A stretch of 64,000 bases of DNA from Halovenus marina (GTDB lineage: Archaea; Halobacteriota; Halobacteria; Halobacteriales; Haloarculaceae): NCBI RefSeq assembly GCF_051414115.1, contig NZ_JBLKNZ010000001.1, forward strand, positions 186,001-250,000. The letters run 5' to 3'. A program made the position numbers and the translations under genes. Of the stretch, positions 8,413-15,763 are shown piece after piece. Position 1 is the stretch's first letter; each line of letters begins with the position of its first letter. The notes under the pieces were generated by a model, which saw nothing but the letters and a program-made list of their open reading frames with translations, did not search any database and was not told the DNA's origin.

Positions 8413-8545
8413 GCCCGGGTGGCTTAGCTGGACATAGCGCCGCACTCATAGGGTTTCACTGCATGCGGCATTCCCCGCACTCGGCCGCGGTCATCCGCGG
8501 ACCTGGGATATGCGGAGATCGAGGGTTCGGAGCCCTCCCCGGGCA
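8413..8545 (+). tRNA. elongator tRNA-Met(CAT) with 59-nt intron
   Basis: Exons are 8413-8450 and 8510-8545 (74 nt after splicing). The acceptor stem GCCCGGG (8413-8419) pairs with CCCGGGC (8538-8544), with discriminator A at 8545. The T-arm is GAGGG-TTCGGAG-CCCTC (8521-8537). The anticodon stem CCGCA/TGCGG encloses a loop with CAT, and an intron at 8451-8509 interrupts it after position 37, the canonical archaeal site. Elongator tRNA-Met carries an intron in other haloarchaea too. CCA is not encoded. The gene stays intact despite provirus insertion at its 3' end. Confidence 0.95.
8530..8545. repeat. attL core (16 bp, inside tRNA-Met 3' end)
   Basis: GAGCCCTCCCCGGGCA covers the 3' half of the T-arm and the acceptor strand of tRNA-Met. 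The identical 16 bases occur at 51492-51507 beside the integrase gene. Flanking bases differ on both sides (G versus A before, C versus T after), so the core is exactly 16 bp as preserved. Confidence 0.93.
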
Positions 8546-8570
8546 CTTTACTGAAACTTGTCATGCCCAA

Positions 8571-8672
8571 GTGGGAACGCCGGACAGCGGCGGGTGTGGA
8601 TATGTCGAGACGCCGAGTGATACACCGCATGTTACTATAACGAACGGCGGGCAGCAGGGGGTGACCGCCTGA
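8571..8672 (+). CDS. possible leader peptide (33 aa) at the provirus left end
   Basis: A GTG-started frame of 33 codons ending ...GGQQGVTA. Its stop overlaps the next start (TGATG at 8670-8674). Within it, GGGGGTGA (about 8655-8662) forms a good Shine-Dalgarno for the next gene. The last 18 bases closely resemble those of an 11-codon frame before 41164, which suggests a reused translational-coupling device. A TATA-like ACTATAAC near 8633-8640 would, however, start a transcript inside this frame, so translation of the whole peptide is doubtful. Confidence 0.3.
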   Translation: MGTPDSGGCGYVETPSDTPHVTITNGGQQGVTA

Positions 8673-8890
8673 TGGTCGCTGGCAAGCGCTCCGTCGACGG
8701 CGTCGGCATCGACGCCAGCTACCAGCACATCAGCGAAGCCCCAGCGTACAACGACCCCGACGGTGAGACCGTCGACGTCGTGACCGACGACGATGTCGGT
8801 GAGGAGACCACGGAGGGCGTCCCCGATCTTAATCGACGGCCGGAGGGCGATGGACAGACCACACTCGACGACTGGGGGTGGTCAGCGTGA
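8672..8890 (+). CDS. small acidic protein with C-terminal PIP-box-like motif
   Basis: A 72-residue acidic protein with no recognised fold. Its C-terminus reads DGQTTLDDWGWSA, which resembles a PCNA-interacting (PIP) box with Q, L and aromatic residues in the expected places (consensus Qxxhxxaa). It ends in a 4-base GTGA overlap with the PrimPol-helicase start at 8887 and is therefore translationally coupled to the replication gene. A simple inference is that it tethers or recruits the host sliding clamp to the viral replication protein. The aromatic pair is imperfect (W-G-W), so this is a hypothesis only. Confidence 0.65.
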   Translation: MVAGKRSVDGVGIDASYQHISEAPAYNDPDGETVDVVTDDDVGEETTEGVPDLNRRPEGDGQTTLDDWGWSA

Positions 8891-11800
8891 CGGGCGACAA
8901 ACTCCCACTCGAGGAGAGGGTCAAGCAGTATCTGCAGACCCACCCCGAGGCCAACATCCCCGAGATCGCTGGCGCTGTCGGCGAATCACCCGCTGCTGTT
9001 CGCGAGGTCGTCGACGGCGACCCCCCGGAAATTGAGCAATATATCACTGAGAGAACCCGAGACCGCATAAGAGGGTCGCGCTCGCGGTCACGAACAGACT
9101 TCGAGAAACGGTTCGATGACTGGGACGAGGCAGACTTCGCGAGCCCCGAACCAGCAACTTGGCCCGACGAACTTCTCGATCGCGAGCAGTGGATGGGTCA
9201 CCAGGATAAGAAGCCGTTCGCCCCTTGGGCCGACCGCGATCATGCCGATGCGGACGCCGACGAGGATGCCCGCTGGAAGTGGGGGCTTACCGAGAACTAC
9301 CTCGACGGCCCCGGCATCGCGAAGGCCGAGGTCGACCCCCGACTCGACGGGCGCGCGTTCCTCCAGCAGGAAGCCGACCCATACGTCTACGTCGACGGTG
9401 ACGACGTCCGCTGTCCCGAGACGGGCGACGTCCACCCGGCCTTTGTGGCGCTCCTCGAGCATCTCGGTGTCACGTATGCCGACGTCTCCCAGTCCGGCGC
9501 CGGTGTTCACGCCATCTATCGCGGTGACCTGCCCGAGGGAGTCAAGCAAGCCAGCTGGCAACTCGACGCCGACCCGTGGGGCGAGAACGACGACCTCCCT
9601 GCGATCGAGATTTACCCCGGCAAGCGTGTGTGCGTGATGACCGGCGACCACGTCCCTGGCACTCCCGTCGAGGTGCGCGAGTGGGACGAGGACGTCATCG
9701 ATCCGCTCCTAGAGGCCAACGACGAGGTCGCGACGACCAACCGTGACCGCGCTCGCGAAGACGTCTCTACTGACCGACGGGAGTACGACCTCGACGAACA
9801 CGAGCCAGTCGCGACGTCTGCAGACGAAACGACGGACGACATCCGTGATATCTTCGCAGCGCTGGAGCGGTTGGACGCCCAGCGCGTCGCCGCGAAGACG
9901 ATCGTCGCACAGTGGAACGACGACGTCTCGACGAGTGACGGCTACCGTGCGTTCTGGCCGACCTGGGGTCGCTCGTCGAACGGCCGGGCGAACATCGTCA
10001 ACGACCGTATTTGGCAGGACACCGGCGACCGCGGTGGGTATGGCAGCCCGGTTGTGATGGCGCTCATCGACGCTGGCGAGATGCGCCCGGAACGCGCATC
10101 GCCAAAGCGAGCCACGGGACAGCAGTGGTGGCGTGGCGTCGAGCACCTGCGTGACCTCGGCTTTGATATCCCGACATACGATTCATCCGACGACGTCGGT
10201 TCGGGTGACGGCGAGGACCATCCGCTTCTCGAGGCCGCGATCCTCGACGACGACCAGGACGTCGACGCGAGCCCGGAGAGTACGCTTCCGCTCGCTCAAC
10301 TCGAAGCGCTGCCCCACGACGAGCGCCGACGCGCTGCACAACGTCGGGGGCTGGAGTGGCCGACGACTGACGACGCTCGCGACCAACTTCTGGATACACT
10401 CAAGGAGACGATGCGCCACGGAGACGAGACGGTCGTCGACGCGCCGACGTCGCTTGGAAAGTCCTACTCGGTCGCGACGACCCGATGGGATGCGTTCGAC
10501 GACGTCACCGGTGACAAGCCGGTCGTCCATCTGTCGGCGACGCGGGACGCACGCGACGAAGCCGCTGCGGCGGCCGCCGACGAGGGAGGGCAGTATTTCG
10601 TCTTGAAAAGTCGACATGAAGCCTGCCCCGTCGCAGCGGGCGACCACGACCCTCGCGAAGCCCGCGAGTGCGATGACGAGGATCGACAGGTCCTCACGCT
10701 GGACGGTGTCCCTGCGAGCCAGTGGCTCGACCAGCAGTGCGAGGGCAAGGGCATCCCGTTCAGTGCTGCCCACCAGTATCTCGAAGACCACAACGACCAG
10801 GACGTCACGCTACCCTGTTGCCGTGGCTCGTCGACGACCTACGACGAGGAGGATGGCGACTTCGATGACGGCGAGCCAGCCGAGTGCCCAGCAATCCGTC
10901 AGTGGGAGCAACTCCGCAACGGCGACTATCCGCTCGTCATCGCGACGCACAACTTCGCGCACGTGCCCTCGCTACGAGCGCACACCAACGTCGTTATCGA
11001 CGAGGAGCCAGACTTCACCGCCGATCTCTCGAAGGACCGGATCGCCCGCGCCATCACCGCCTACCTGCAAGTTGCCGACGCGCCGGTCAAGACCTGGGAG
11101 ACGTTCATCTCGCTGGTCGAGCACGACGGCTGGGGTGGCGACGCGGGCAAGGAGCGTGACCAGCTGCGGAGTGCGCTCGACTACGAGCCAGACCGCGAGT
11201 GGTACATCGAACACGACGACGCCCACACACTGGCGCCAGCGCTCGCGAGAGCGATCTTCCACGCCGAACCACGGGGCAACGGCCGACGCGTCGGGAAGAC
11301 ACCGCACGAACCCCCACGCCTGGACGCCAACGCAGCCGACGACGACGGCTGGAACCGAGTCTGGGTGACCGTCGCGATGGACGAAAACAACGACATCCGC
11401 ACCGTCCGGACGGCGCCGGACTTCTCACAGGCCCGCAGCGTGATCGGCCTGGATGCCCACCCTGCCCAACCCGTCTGGGCAGTCAACACGGTGCCCCACA
11501 TCAACACGACCGAGGTCCTCGCGTCGGAGGAGCGGCAACTGTGGCGCCGGTACGAACGCGGGTTGCGCGTCGTCCAGGTCGGCGAAGCCACTCGACCACT
11601 CGCGAGTGGGGAGTACTTCCAGCGCGACCAGGTCGAGACGCTCGTCGAGCATCTCCGAGCAGAGTACGGCAGTGACTTCCGAACGGCGATCACCACCAAC
11701 GCCGTCGAGGACCAACTGCAGGCTATCCTCGAGGACGCTGGCGTCGACGACGTCGACGAGAAGACGATGCACTACGGTGAGGAGAAGTCACGCAACGACT

Positions 11801-12525
11801 TCGCGAACGAGGGCGTCGGACTCGTCGAAGGCTGTGTCGACCCCGGCGACGACTACGTCCTGGATCTGCTCGCCGAACTCGACCTCGACGCCGAGCCCGA
11901 GACTGTCGACGTGGACGGTGAGCAAGAGCGCGCCCACGGTCGTGGATTCACGGGCCCTGATGCTGACACCGCAGCGGCGATCCTCGCCAGCGTTCGCGAG
12001 AACCATACCGCACAGGCAGCCGGGCGCTACGCCCGGAATCCAGACGACCCCGAGAGCCACGCGACAGTGTTCGTTCGGACTGATGCGATGCCAGCTGACT
12101 TCGCCGACGTCCAGGTCGACGGTATCGAGTGGGTCTTCTCGGACAAGCAACGGGCGATCGTCGACGAACTCCGCTCGTCGAAGACATCGAAAACCGCTCG
12201 CGAGATCGCCGACGCTACTGGCCTGTCGAAAGAGCACGTCCGCCAGACCCTGGAGCGACTGGAAGCGCTCGGCGCTGTCGATGCACTCGCCGGAATGGGT
12301 GAGCATGGGGCCACTGTCTACTCGGACGATGGGTTGCCAAACACCGGAGTCGTCGATCTTGGTGAAACCACCAACGACCACGTACAGGATCCCTATACGT
12401 GGTCGTTGGCGATCCACGACCCAGCACCCACCCTTGATGCAGACAACACCCCTGATGCACAGGTAGAAGGTGAGGTCTGGGACTGGCAGAGTGCAACTGA
12501 CGGGGGTGGACACCCCAACGGATGA
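8887..12525 (+). CDS. PrimPol fused to XPD/DinG-like superfamily 2 helicase (replication protein)
   Basis: A protein of about 1212 residues. Residues 1-45 form a helix-turn-helix (IPEIAGAVGESPAAVREVV). About 85-290 match the primase-polymerase fold of mobile elements: PYVYVDGDDV, SQSGAGVHAIYRG (SxH motif) and AIEIYPGKRVCVMTGDH. Walker A is DAPTSLGKSY near residue 520. Walker B is NVVIDEEPD near 703. Between them are several cysteines (EACPV, QCEGK, LPCCRG, AECPA), as in the Fe-S domain of XPD/DinG helicases. Motif VI is AQAAGRYARN. A winged helix closes the protein (TAREIADATGLSKEHVRQTL). The start is GTG at 8887, overlapping the preceding stop; GTG 8878 is the alternative. It probably primes and unwinds viral DNA. 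Confidence 0.88.
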   Translation: MTGDKLPLEERVKQYLQTHPEANIPEIAGAVGESPAAVREVVDGDPPEIEQYITERTRDRIRGSRSRSRTDFEKRFDDWDEADFASPEPATWPDELLDREQWMGHQDKKPFAPWADRDHADADADEDARWKWGLTENYLDGPGIAKAEVDPRLDGRAFLQQEADPYVYVDGDDVRCPETGDVHPAFVALLEHLGVTYADVSQSGAGVHAIYRGDLPEGVKQASWQLDADPWGENDDLPAIEIYPGKRVCVMTGDHVPGTPVEVREWDEDVIDPLLEANDEVATTNRDRAREDVSTDRREYDLDEHEPVATSADETTDDIRDIFAALERLDAQRVAAKTIVAQWNDDVSTSDGYRAFWPTWGRSSNGRANIVNDRIWQDTGDRGGYGSPVVMALIDAGEMRPERASPKRATGQQWWRGVEHLRDLGFDIPTYDSSDDVGSGDGEDHPLLEAAILDDDQDVDASPESTLPLAQLEALPHDERRRAAQRRGLEWPTTDDARDQLLDTLKETMRHGDETVVDAPTSLGKSYSVATTRWDAFDDVTGDKPVVHLSATRDARDEAAAAAADEGGQYFVLKSRHEACPVAAGDHDPREARECDDEDRQVLTLDGVPASQWLDQQCEGKGIPFSAAHQYLEDHNDQDVTLPCCRGSSTTYDEEDGDFDDGEPAECPAIRQWEQLRNGDYPLVIATHNFAHVPSLRAHTNVVIDEEPDFTADLSKDRIARAITAYLQVADAPVKTWETFISLVEHDGWGGDAGKERDQLRSALDYEPDREWYIEHDDAHTLAPALARAIFHAEPRGNGRRVGKTPHEPPRLDANAADDDGWNRVWVTVAMDENNDIRTVRTAPDFSQARSVIGLDAHPAQPVWAVNTVPHINTTEVLASEERQLWRRYERGLRVVQVGEATRPLASGEYFQRDQVETLVEHLRAEYGSDFRTAITTNAVEDQLQAILEDAGVDDVDEKTMHYGEEKSRNDFANEGVGLVEGCVDPGDDYVLDLLAELDLDAEPETVDVDGEQERAHGRGFTGPDADTAAAILASVRENHTAQAAGRYARNPDDPESHATVFVRTDAMPADFADVQVDGIEWVFSDKQRAIVDELRSSKTSKTAREIADATGLSKEHVRQTLERLEALGAVDALAGMGEHGATVYSDDGLPNTGVVDLGETTNDHVQDPYTWSLAIHDPAPTLDADNTPDAQVEGEVWDWQSATDGGGHPNG

Positions 12526-12794
12526 CTACAAACGGCGGCTCATCGACGCGGGCCGAGAGCCTTCCGCCCAGTGCCGCCTACGTCCTTGATAAGATCGAAG
12601 CAGACGAACCCGTCACGAGACAGCAACTGCTGTCGGAGACATATCTCTCCGAGCGGACACTTTCCCGGGCGCTAGAAACCCTACAAAATGGCGGCTATAT
12701 CTCTCTCGAGCAGAATCCCGAGGACCTCAGGCAGGTAGTTGCCACTTTGGCGGGTAAGCGCACCTATAACCCTCCGGAATCCGATACATCGTGA
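12522..12794 (+). CDS. winged-helix DNA-binding protein (90 aa)
   Basis: A 90-residue protein with one MarR-type winged helix: SAAYVLDKIEADEPVTRQQL, then a recognition helix LSERTLSRALETLQNGGYI. It overlaps the end of the PrimPol gene by 4 bases (ATGA), so the two are translated together. It may regulate the replication operon or help load the replication protein at the origin. The C-terminal 20 residues are polar and probably disordered. Confidence 0.75.
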   Translation: MTTNGGSSTRAESLPPSAAYVLDKIEADEPVTRQQLLSETYLSERTLSRALETLQNGGYISLEQNPEDLRQVVATLAGKRTYNPPESDTS

Positions 12795-12857
12795 TAACGT
12801 CTGTCCCGCTCGGCGTTCACAGCGCCGGTCGGTCGACAGCCACTGGTTTCCTCACCC

Positions 12858-13373
12858 ATGTCTACAGTCGATCTCGTCCCAGAGCAACGCTACGAGTGCG
12901 CGCTCGAAGAGTGCGACCAGGAGCGAACACCGTCGACATCGATCGCCGGGTCGTACTGCTCCGACGAGTGTGCTGCTCGCGCAGCTGGGCGGGCACTCCT
13001 CCAGGACATCGAGCAGGACCACCGCTTTTGCTGGTCGTGCTTTAGACAACGCAAAAGCATCGAGCGGCCGACGGCCGAAGCAAAGCGCGGCCGTGGTCGG
13101 TGGACTGCGGAGGCGATGGTCGGCTTCGAGTACGCGACCGAGCACGTCGACATGGGGCCCTACGGGCTCGAGTGTACCTGTGGCGCCGTCGACCACGACC
13201 TCGACTGGACGGAGGTTCGCGACCGGACGCCGTTCCACTGGTATCTCGGGCTCGCCAGTCGGCAACTCGTCGCTGACGGTCGTCGCGACGACGCCGTCGA
13301 CGTCGCTGAGCTCGCCGACCAGCTCTGGCTGACTGACGATCTCGAGCTGTCAGTCGGCCGGGCGCTCCGATAG
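12858..13373 (+). CDS. cysteine-rich zinc-binding protein
   Basis: A 171-residue protein. The N-terminal half has a zinc-finger-like series: YECALEECDQE, SYCSDECAARAAGRALL (similar to small treble-clef fingers) and RFCWSCFRQRK. A third pair is LECTCGAVDHD. The C-terminal half is helical. The design suggests nucleic-acid or protein binding. It is the last gene of the left replication cluster and ends four bases from the convergent gene at 13378. No named family was recognised. Confidence 0.7.
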   Translation: MSTVDLVPEQRYECALEECDQERTPSTSIAGSYCSDECAARAAGRALLQDIEQDHRFCWSCFRQRKSIERPTAEAKRGRGRWTAEAMVGFEYATEHVDMGPYGLECTCGAVDHDLDWTEVRDRTPFHWYLGLASRQLVADGRRDDAVDVAELADQLWLTDDLELSVGRALR

Positions 13374-13377
13374 CCGT

Positions 13378-13752
13378 CTACGACCGATTCAAGATCGAAT
13401 TACAATTATCGACGAACGCAGCTAAGTCCTTACTCGCTTCCCGTTCGAGTGTCACGACGACACCACCTTCTCCAGTCTCAGAGAAATGAATTAATACAGC
13501 ATCTGTGTAGAGTTCGACGCTTGCTTCGATCTCCCCCATCTTCTCGTATTTGTTGGCATCTACGATCGGTTCGTAGTCGCGAGCGTGCTGGAAAATTTCA
13601 ACAACTGCCTTCTTGAGTTCTGGTGTCGCAATATCGTCCCGGATATACAGCACTTCCCAATCAGTAATATCGTATTTCCACGCTGACCGGAAATTGTCCC
13701 CTGCACGGTCGTGAATCAAGCGGACGAGTCGTTGATATTCTTGTCCAGGCAT
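13378..13752 (-). CDS. conserved-looking hypothetical protein (124 aa), opposite strand
   Basis: A 124-residue protein of mixed alpha/beta character: VRLIHDRAGDNFRSAWKYD, then WEVLYIRDDIATPELKKAVVEIF and a C-terminal VLIHFSETGEGGVVVTLERE. Proteins of this length and pattern occur widely in haloarchaeal chromosomes and plasmids, though I cannot name the family securely. Its base composition is more AT-rich than the flanking viral genes and it is the only minus-strand gene in the left 37 kb of the provirus, so it looks like a moron. A TATA-like CGTAAAAAG (gene strand) lies about 25-30 bases before the ATG. Confidence 0.72.
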   Translation of the reverse strand: MPGQEYQRLVRLIHDRAGDNFRSAWKYDITDWEVLYIRDDIATPELKKAVVEIFQHARDYEPIVDANKYEKMGEIEASVELYTDAVLIHFSETGEGGVVVTLEREASKDLAAFVDNCNSILNRS

Positions 13753-13933
13753 AATCTCGGATTCAAATTCATGTCTCTTACTTTTTACGAAATTGTGTGA
13801 TTGTAGTCAAAAACTCGTCAGGTGCCCCGATGACCGAGTCTCATCGCGAGGGTCTGCATCGTACGCATAGCGGCCCGACGTCTGATCGGCGTCGCTCGCG
13901 CAACCAGCATCCGGCATACAGTGGGCCGTTCCC

Positions 13934-13994
13934 ATCACTCTCAGGTCGACACGCTCGGAGTGGGCGTGGCGGGGTTCGACTCCCCGCGAGTGAT
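13934..13994 (+). ncRNA. tRNA-like structure lacking a D-arm (candidate)
   Basis: These 61 bases fold like a tRNA without a D-arm. ATCACTC (13934-13940) pairs perfectly with GAGTGAT (13988-13994). A hairpin CACGC/GCGTG (13950-13954 with 13964-13968; the loop closes to 7 nt with one U-G pair) sits where the anticodon arm would be. It abuts a T-arm-like hairpin GCGGGG-TTCGACT-CCCCGC (13969-13987) whose loop fits the TTCRANN T-loop consensus. U33 is absent. It lies in a 255-base stretch with no convincing gene, just before the membrane-protein pair that precedes the terminase. It could be a decayed tRNA, a viral tRNA mimic or a chance fold. Confidence 0.45.
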
Positions 13995-14007
13995 CTTGTG
14001 ATATGCA

Positions 14008-14310
14008 ATGTCCGGCGCAACGAACGGTGATCAAATCCGCGACTCGCTGCGGGCGCATACCCGCCGCGTCGATCACGCCTGTCGACGGTTTCTTGGAGTG
14101 TCGATAGTCATGTGGAGAGTTCTCGACTCCATCGTCAGCATCGGCGCGTTGGCACTCTCCGGCTACGCGATCAGCGCTGGGGCTGACCCAATACTGGCGA
14201 TTATGATCGCGGCGACGATCATCTCCGGTCCGAAAGCGATGGAGTGGGTACTCGTCCGCGAGGACGTTCTCCAGCCCGAAGACACGACGTACTTCGACGA
14301 CGATGAGTGA
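14008..14310 (+). CDS. two-helix membrane protein (holin-like size)
   Basis: A 100-residue protein with two predicted membrane segments (VLDSIVSIGALALSGYAISAG and ILAIMIAATIISGP) and an acidic C-terminus. The size and topology match holins, and it precedes another small membrane protein overlapping it by 8 bases. In tailed viruses such pairs often act in lysis, but the lysis mechanism of haloarchaeal viruses is not known, so I do not assign one. Confidence 0.65.
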   Translation: MSGATNGDQIRDSLRAHTRRVDHACRRFLGVSIVMWRVLDSIVSIGALALSGYAISAGADPILAIMIAATIISGPKAMEWVLVREDVLQPEDTTYFDDDE

Positions 14311-14539
14311 CCAGACTGCCCGGCAGCGCATCCGCTCACTCTCGCGGAAACTGACCAGTTCGCCGACGCTCCCGCTGCTCGGGTGGACCAAGGCCGTCGA
14401 GACGATCGTCGCGACCGGGCCGACGAGGAGGTGGGCTGCATACGCTGGGCTCGTCACGCTGCTGTGGGTCTACGCCGACCAGCTGTCGGAGGCCGCCGAC
14501 GGCGTCTCCGATGCGGTTGAGGAGGCAACCGATGACTGA
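14303..14539 (+). CDS. small membrane protein (78 aa)
   Basis: A 78-residue protein with a basic N-terminus (RQRIRSLSRKL), one hydrophobic segment (WAAYAGLVTLLWVYADQL) and an acidic helical tail. It overlaps the previous gene by 8 bases (ATGAGTGA) and the next by 8. It probably works with the preceding two-helix protein. The function is unknown. Confidence 0.62.
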   Translation: MSDQTARQRIRSLSRKLTSSPTLPLLGWTKAVETIVATGPTRRWAAYAGLVTLLWVYADQLSEAADGVSDAVEEATDD

Positions 14540-14666
14540 CGACATCGACCCCGAGGACCTGCGGCGTACCCTCCAGGAACTCGAGATCGAAGCGGCCGAC
14601 CATAATGCCGAATACGCGGCTGGCATCCGGCACGCCCGCCAGTGCGTCGAATCGGAGCATCTGTGA
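14532..14666 (+). CDS. small acidic helical protein (44 aa)
   Basis: A 44-residue protein, MTDDIDPEDLRRTLQELE..., ending HARQCVESEHL. It appears to be one or two helices. The start overlaps the preceding stop (ATGACTGA) and the stop lies 12 bases before the small terminase gene. Tight coupling on the upstream side and haloarchaeal codon use support it as a real gene. Confidence 0.6.
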   Translation: MTDDIDPEDLRRTLQELEIEAADHNAEYAAGIRHARQCVESEHL

Positions 14667-14678
14667 TACAATCATCCC

Positions 14679-15374
14679 ATGGACGTCGATGAACAGGAAC
14701 TCCTCGGCGAGCCCATCTCTGAGGTTCCCAAGCAGGATCCGACTGACGATCACTGCATGGGCCGCCGGTCAAAATCCGGCGAGTTCGTGGGGTACTGTCG
14801 ATCGACTCCTGGGCGTGGGACTGACCACGTCGGCGAGGGTCGATGTAAACATCACGGCGGGTGTGCAGAAGGCGGCGCTCGCGAAGACTCGGGAGCGCCA
14901 GAAGACAACACGAACGCCGTCACGCACGGCGCGTATGCTGACGAGAACTCGTATTACCAGAACATCCTCGACGACGCGATGCGGGAGTTCGTCGACGACG
15001 TCTTCGCGGACTACTACGAGAAATACGAGCAGCTCCACGGCGAGTTACCACTCGGGATCGAGGCCGAGCTGTTCCGGGTGGCCGTCACGCACGCAAAAGA
15101 CATCGGACTCGACCGCTGGGCTGACGAGAAACCGGACGGCCTGGAGAGTGGGCATCCGCTCGTCGACGAGGAGACGGAGATCGTCCCGATCGGCGACGGC
15201 GCGACCGAGACGCAACGACGCTATCGGGAGTCGGTCGTGCTGGCGGCCCAGAAGAAACTCTCGAACGACCGCCGGATGTGGCTGAAAGACCTTGGCCTCC
15301 TCGAGGATCCGGACAGTCAGCAGGCGGCTGCACGGGAAGACGTCGCCGACGCGCTTCGGGAGGTACTCCAGTAA
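14679..15374 (+). CDS. terS: terminase small subunit
   Basis: A 231-residue protein. The N-terminal third has the Cys/His-rich and glycine-rich motif seen in many phage small terminases: GYCRSTPGRGTDHVGEGRCKHHGG, then APEDNTNAVTHGAYA. The rest is helical and would form the DNA-recognition and oligomerisation part. TerS selects viral DNA for packaging and controls the large subunit. Its position directly before TerL supports the call. The stop overlaps the next start (TAATG). Confidence 0.85.
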   Translation: MDVDEQELLGEPISEVPKQDPTDDHCMGRRSKSGEFVGYCRSTPGRGTDHVGEGRCKHHGGCAEGGAREDSGAPEDNTNAVTHGAYADENSYYQNILDDAMREFVDDVFADYYEKYEQLHGELPLGIEAELFRVAVTHAKDIGLDRWADEKPDGLESGHPLVDEETEIVPIGDGATETQRRYRESVVLAAQKKLSNDRRMWLKDLGLLEDPDSQQAAAREDVADALREVLQ

Positions 15375-15763
15375 TGCCCGACATCGTCGTTGAGCCGGAC
15401 AAGACAGCGCGACGGATCCGCGAGTACGTTCGCGACCATCCCGAGGTCAGACACAAGGACTATCGGGAGTGTGATAACCCGGTTCGCGAGTCCTGTTACG
15501 TCCTTTCCGAGGCGTACTTCCACCTGCAGGGCGGCCAGGACAGCGGGCTGGACATCTACTGTCTCTCGTGGGACGACGTCGACGAGCGCTACGAGGGCAC
15601 GCACTGGTTCCTTCGCGACGGCGAGATAGTCGTCGACCTGTCGCTCGCCGACCCGTCGGACGGTGACGGCGTCCCGTGGGACGTGGCCCGACGACGTGCG
15701 TTCATCACCGGTTACGAACCGAGCGCTCGAACGGAGCAAGTCCTGGAGGCCCTGAACACATGA
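15374..15763 (+). CDS. possible papain/NlpC-like protein between the terminase genes
   Basis: A 129-residue protein. Three spaced segments look like a Cys-His-Asp triad: RESCYVLSEAYFHLQGG, GTHWFLRDGEIVVDLSLADP. A similar CYVxSEAxYH...HWFLR...xxDxTA pattern is found in short phage and bacterial proteins that I believe adopt a papain-like fold, but I cannot confirm that here. It is translationally coupled to TerS (1-base overlap) and TerL (4-base overlap), so it belongs to the packaging operon. Possible roles are trimming a packaging protein or a structural (inactive) variant. No signal peptide is seen, which argues against a wall hydrolase. Confidence 0.7.
   Translation: MPDIVVEPDKTARRIREYVRDHPEVRHKDYRECDNPVRESCYVLSEAYFHLQGGQDSGLDIYCLSWDDVDERYEGTHWFLRDGEIVVDLSLADPSDGDGVPWDVARRRAFITGYEPSARTEQVLEALNT

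Noticed and set aside
13985..14006. Similarity between the 3' flank of the tRNA-like fold (CGCGAGTGAT...TGATATGC) and host DNA just past attR (51530-51552).
   Set aside because: It is only 10 plus 8 matching bases with different spacers; over 64 kb such a match can arise by chance and it does not fit the att geometry.
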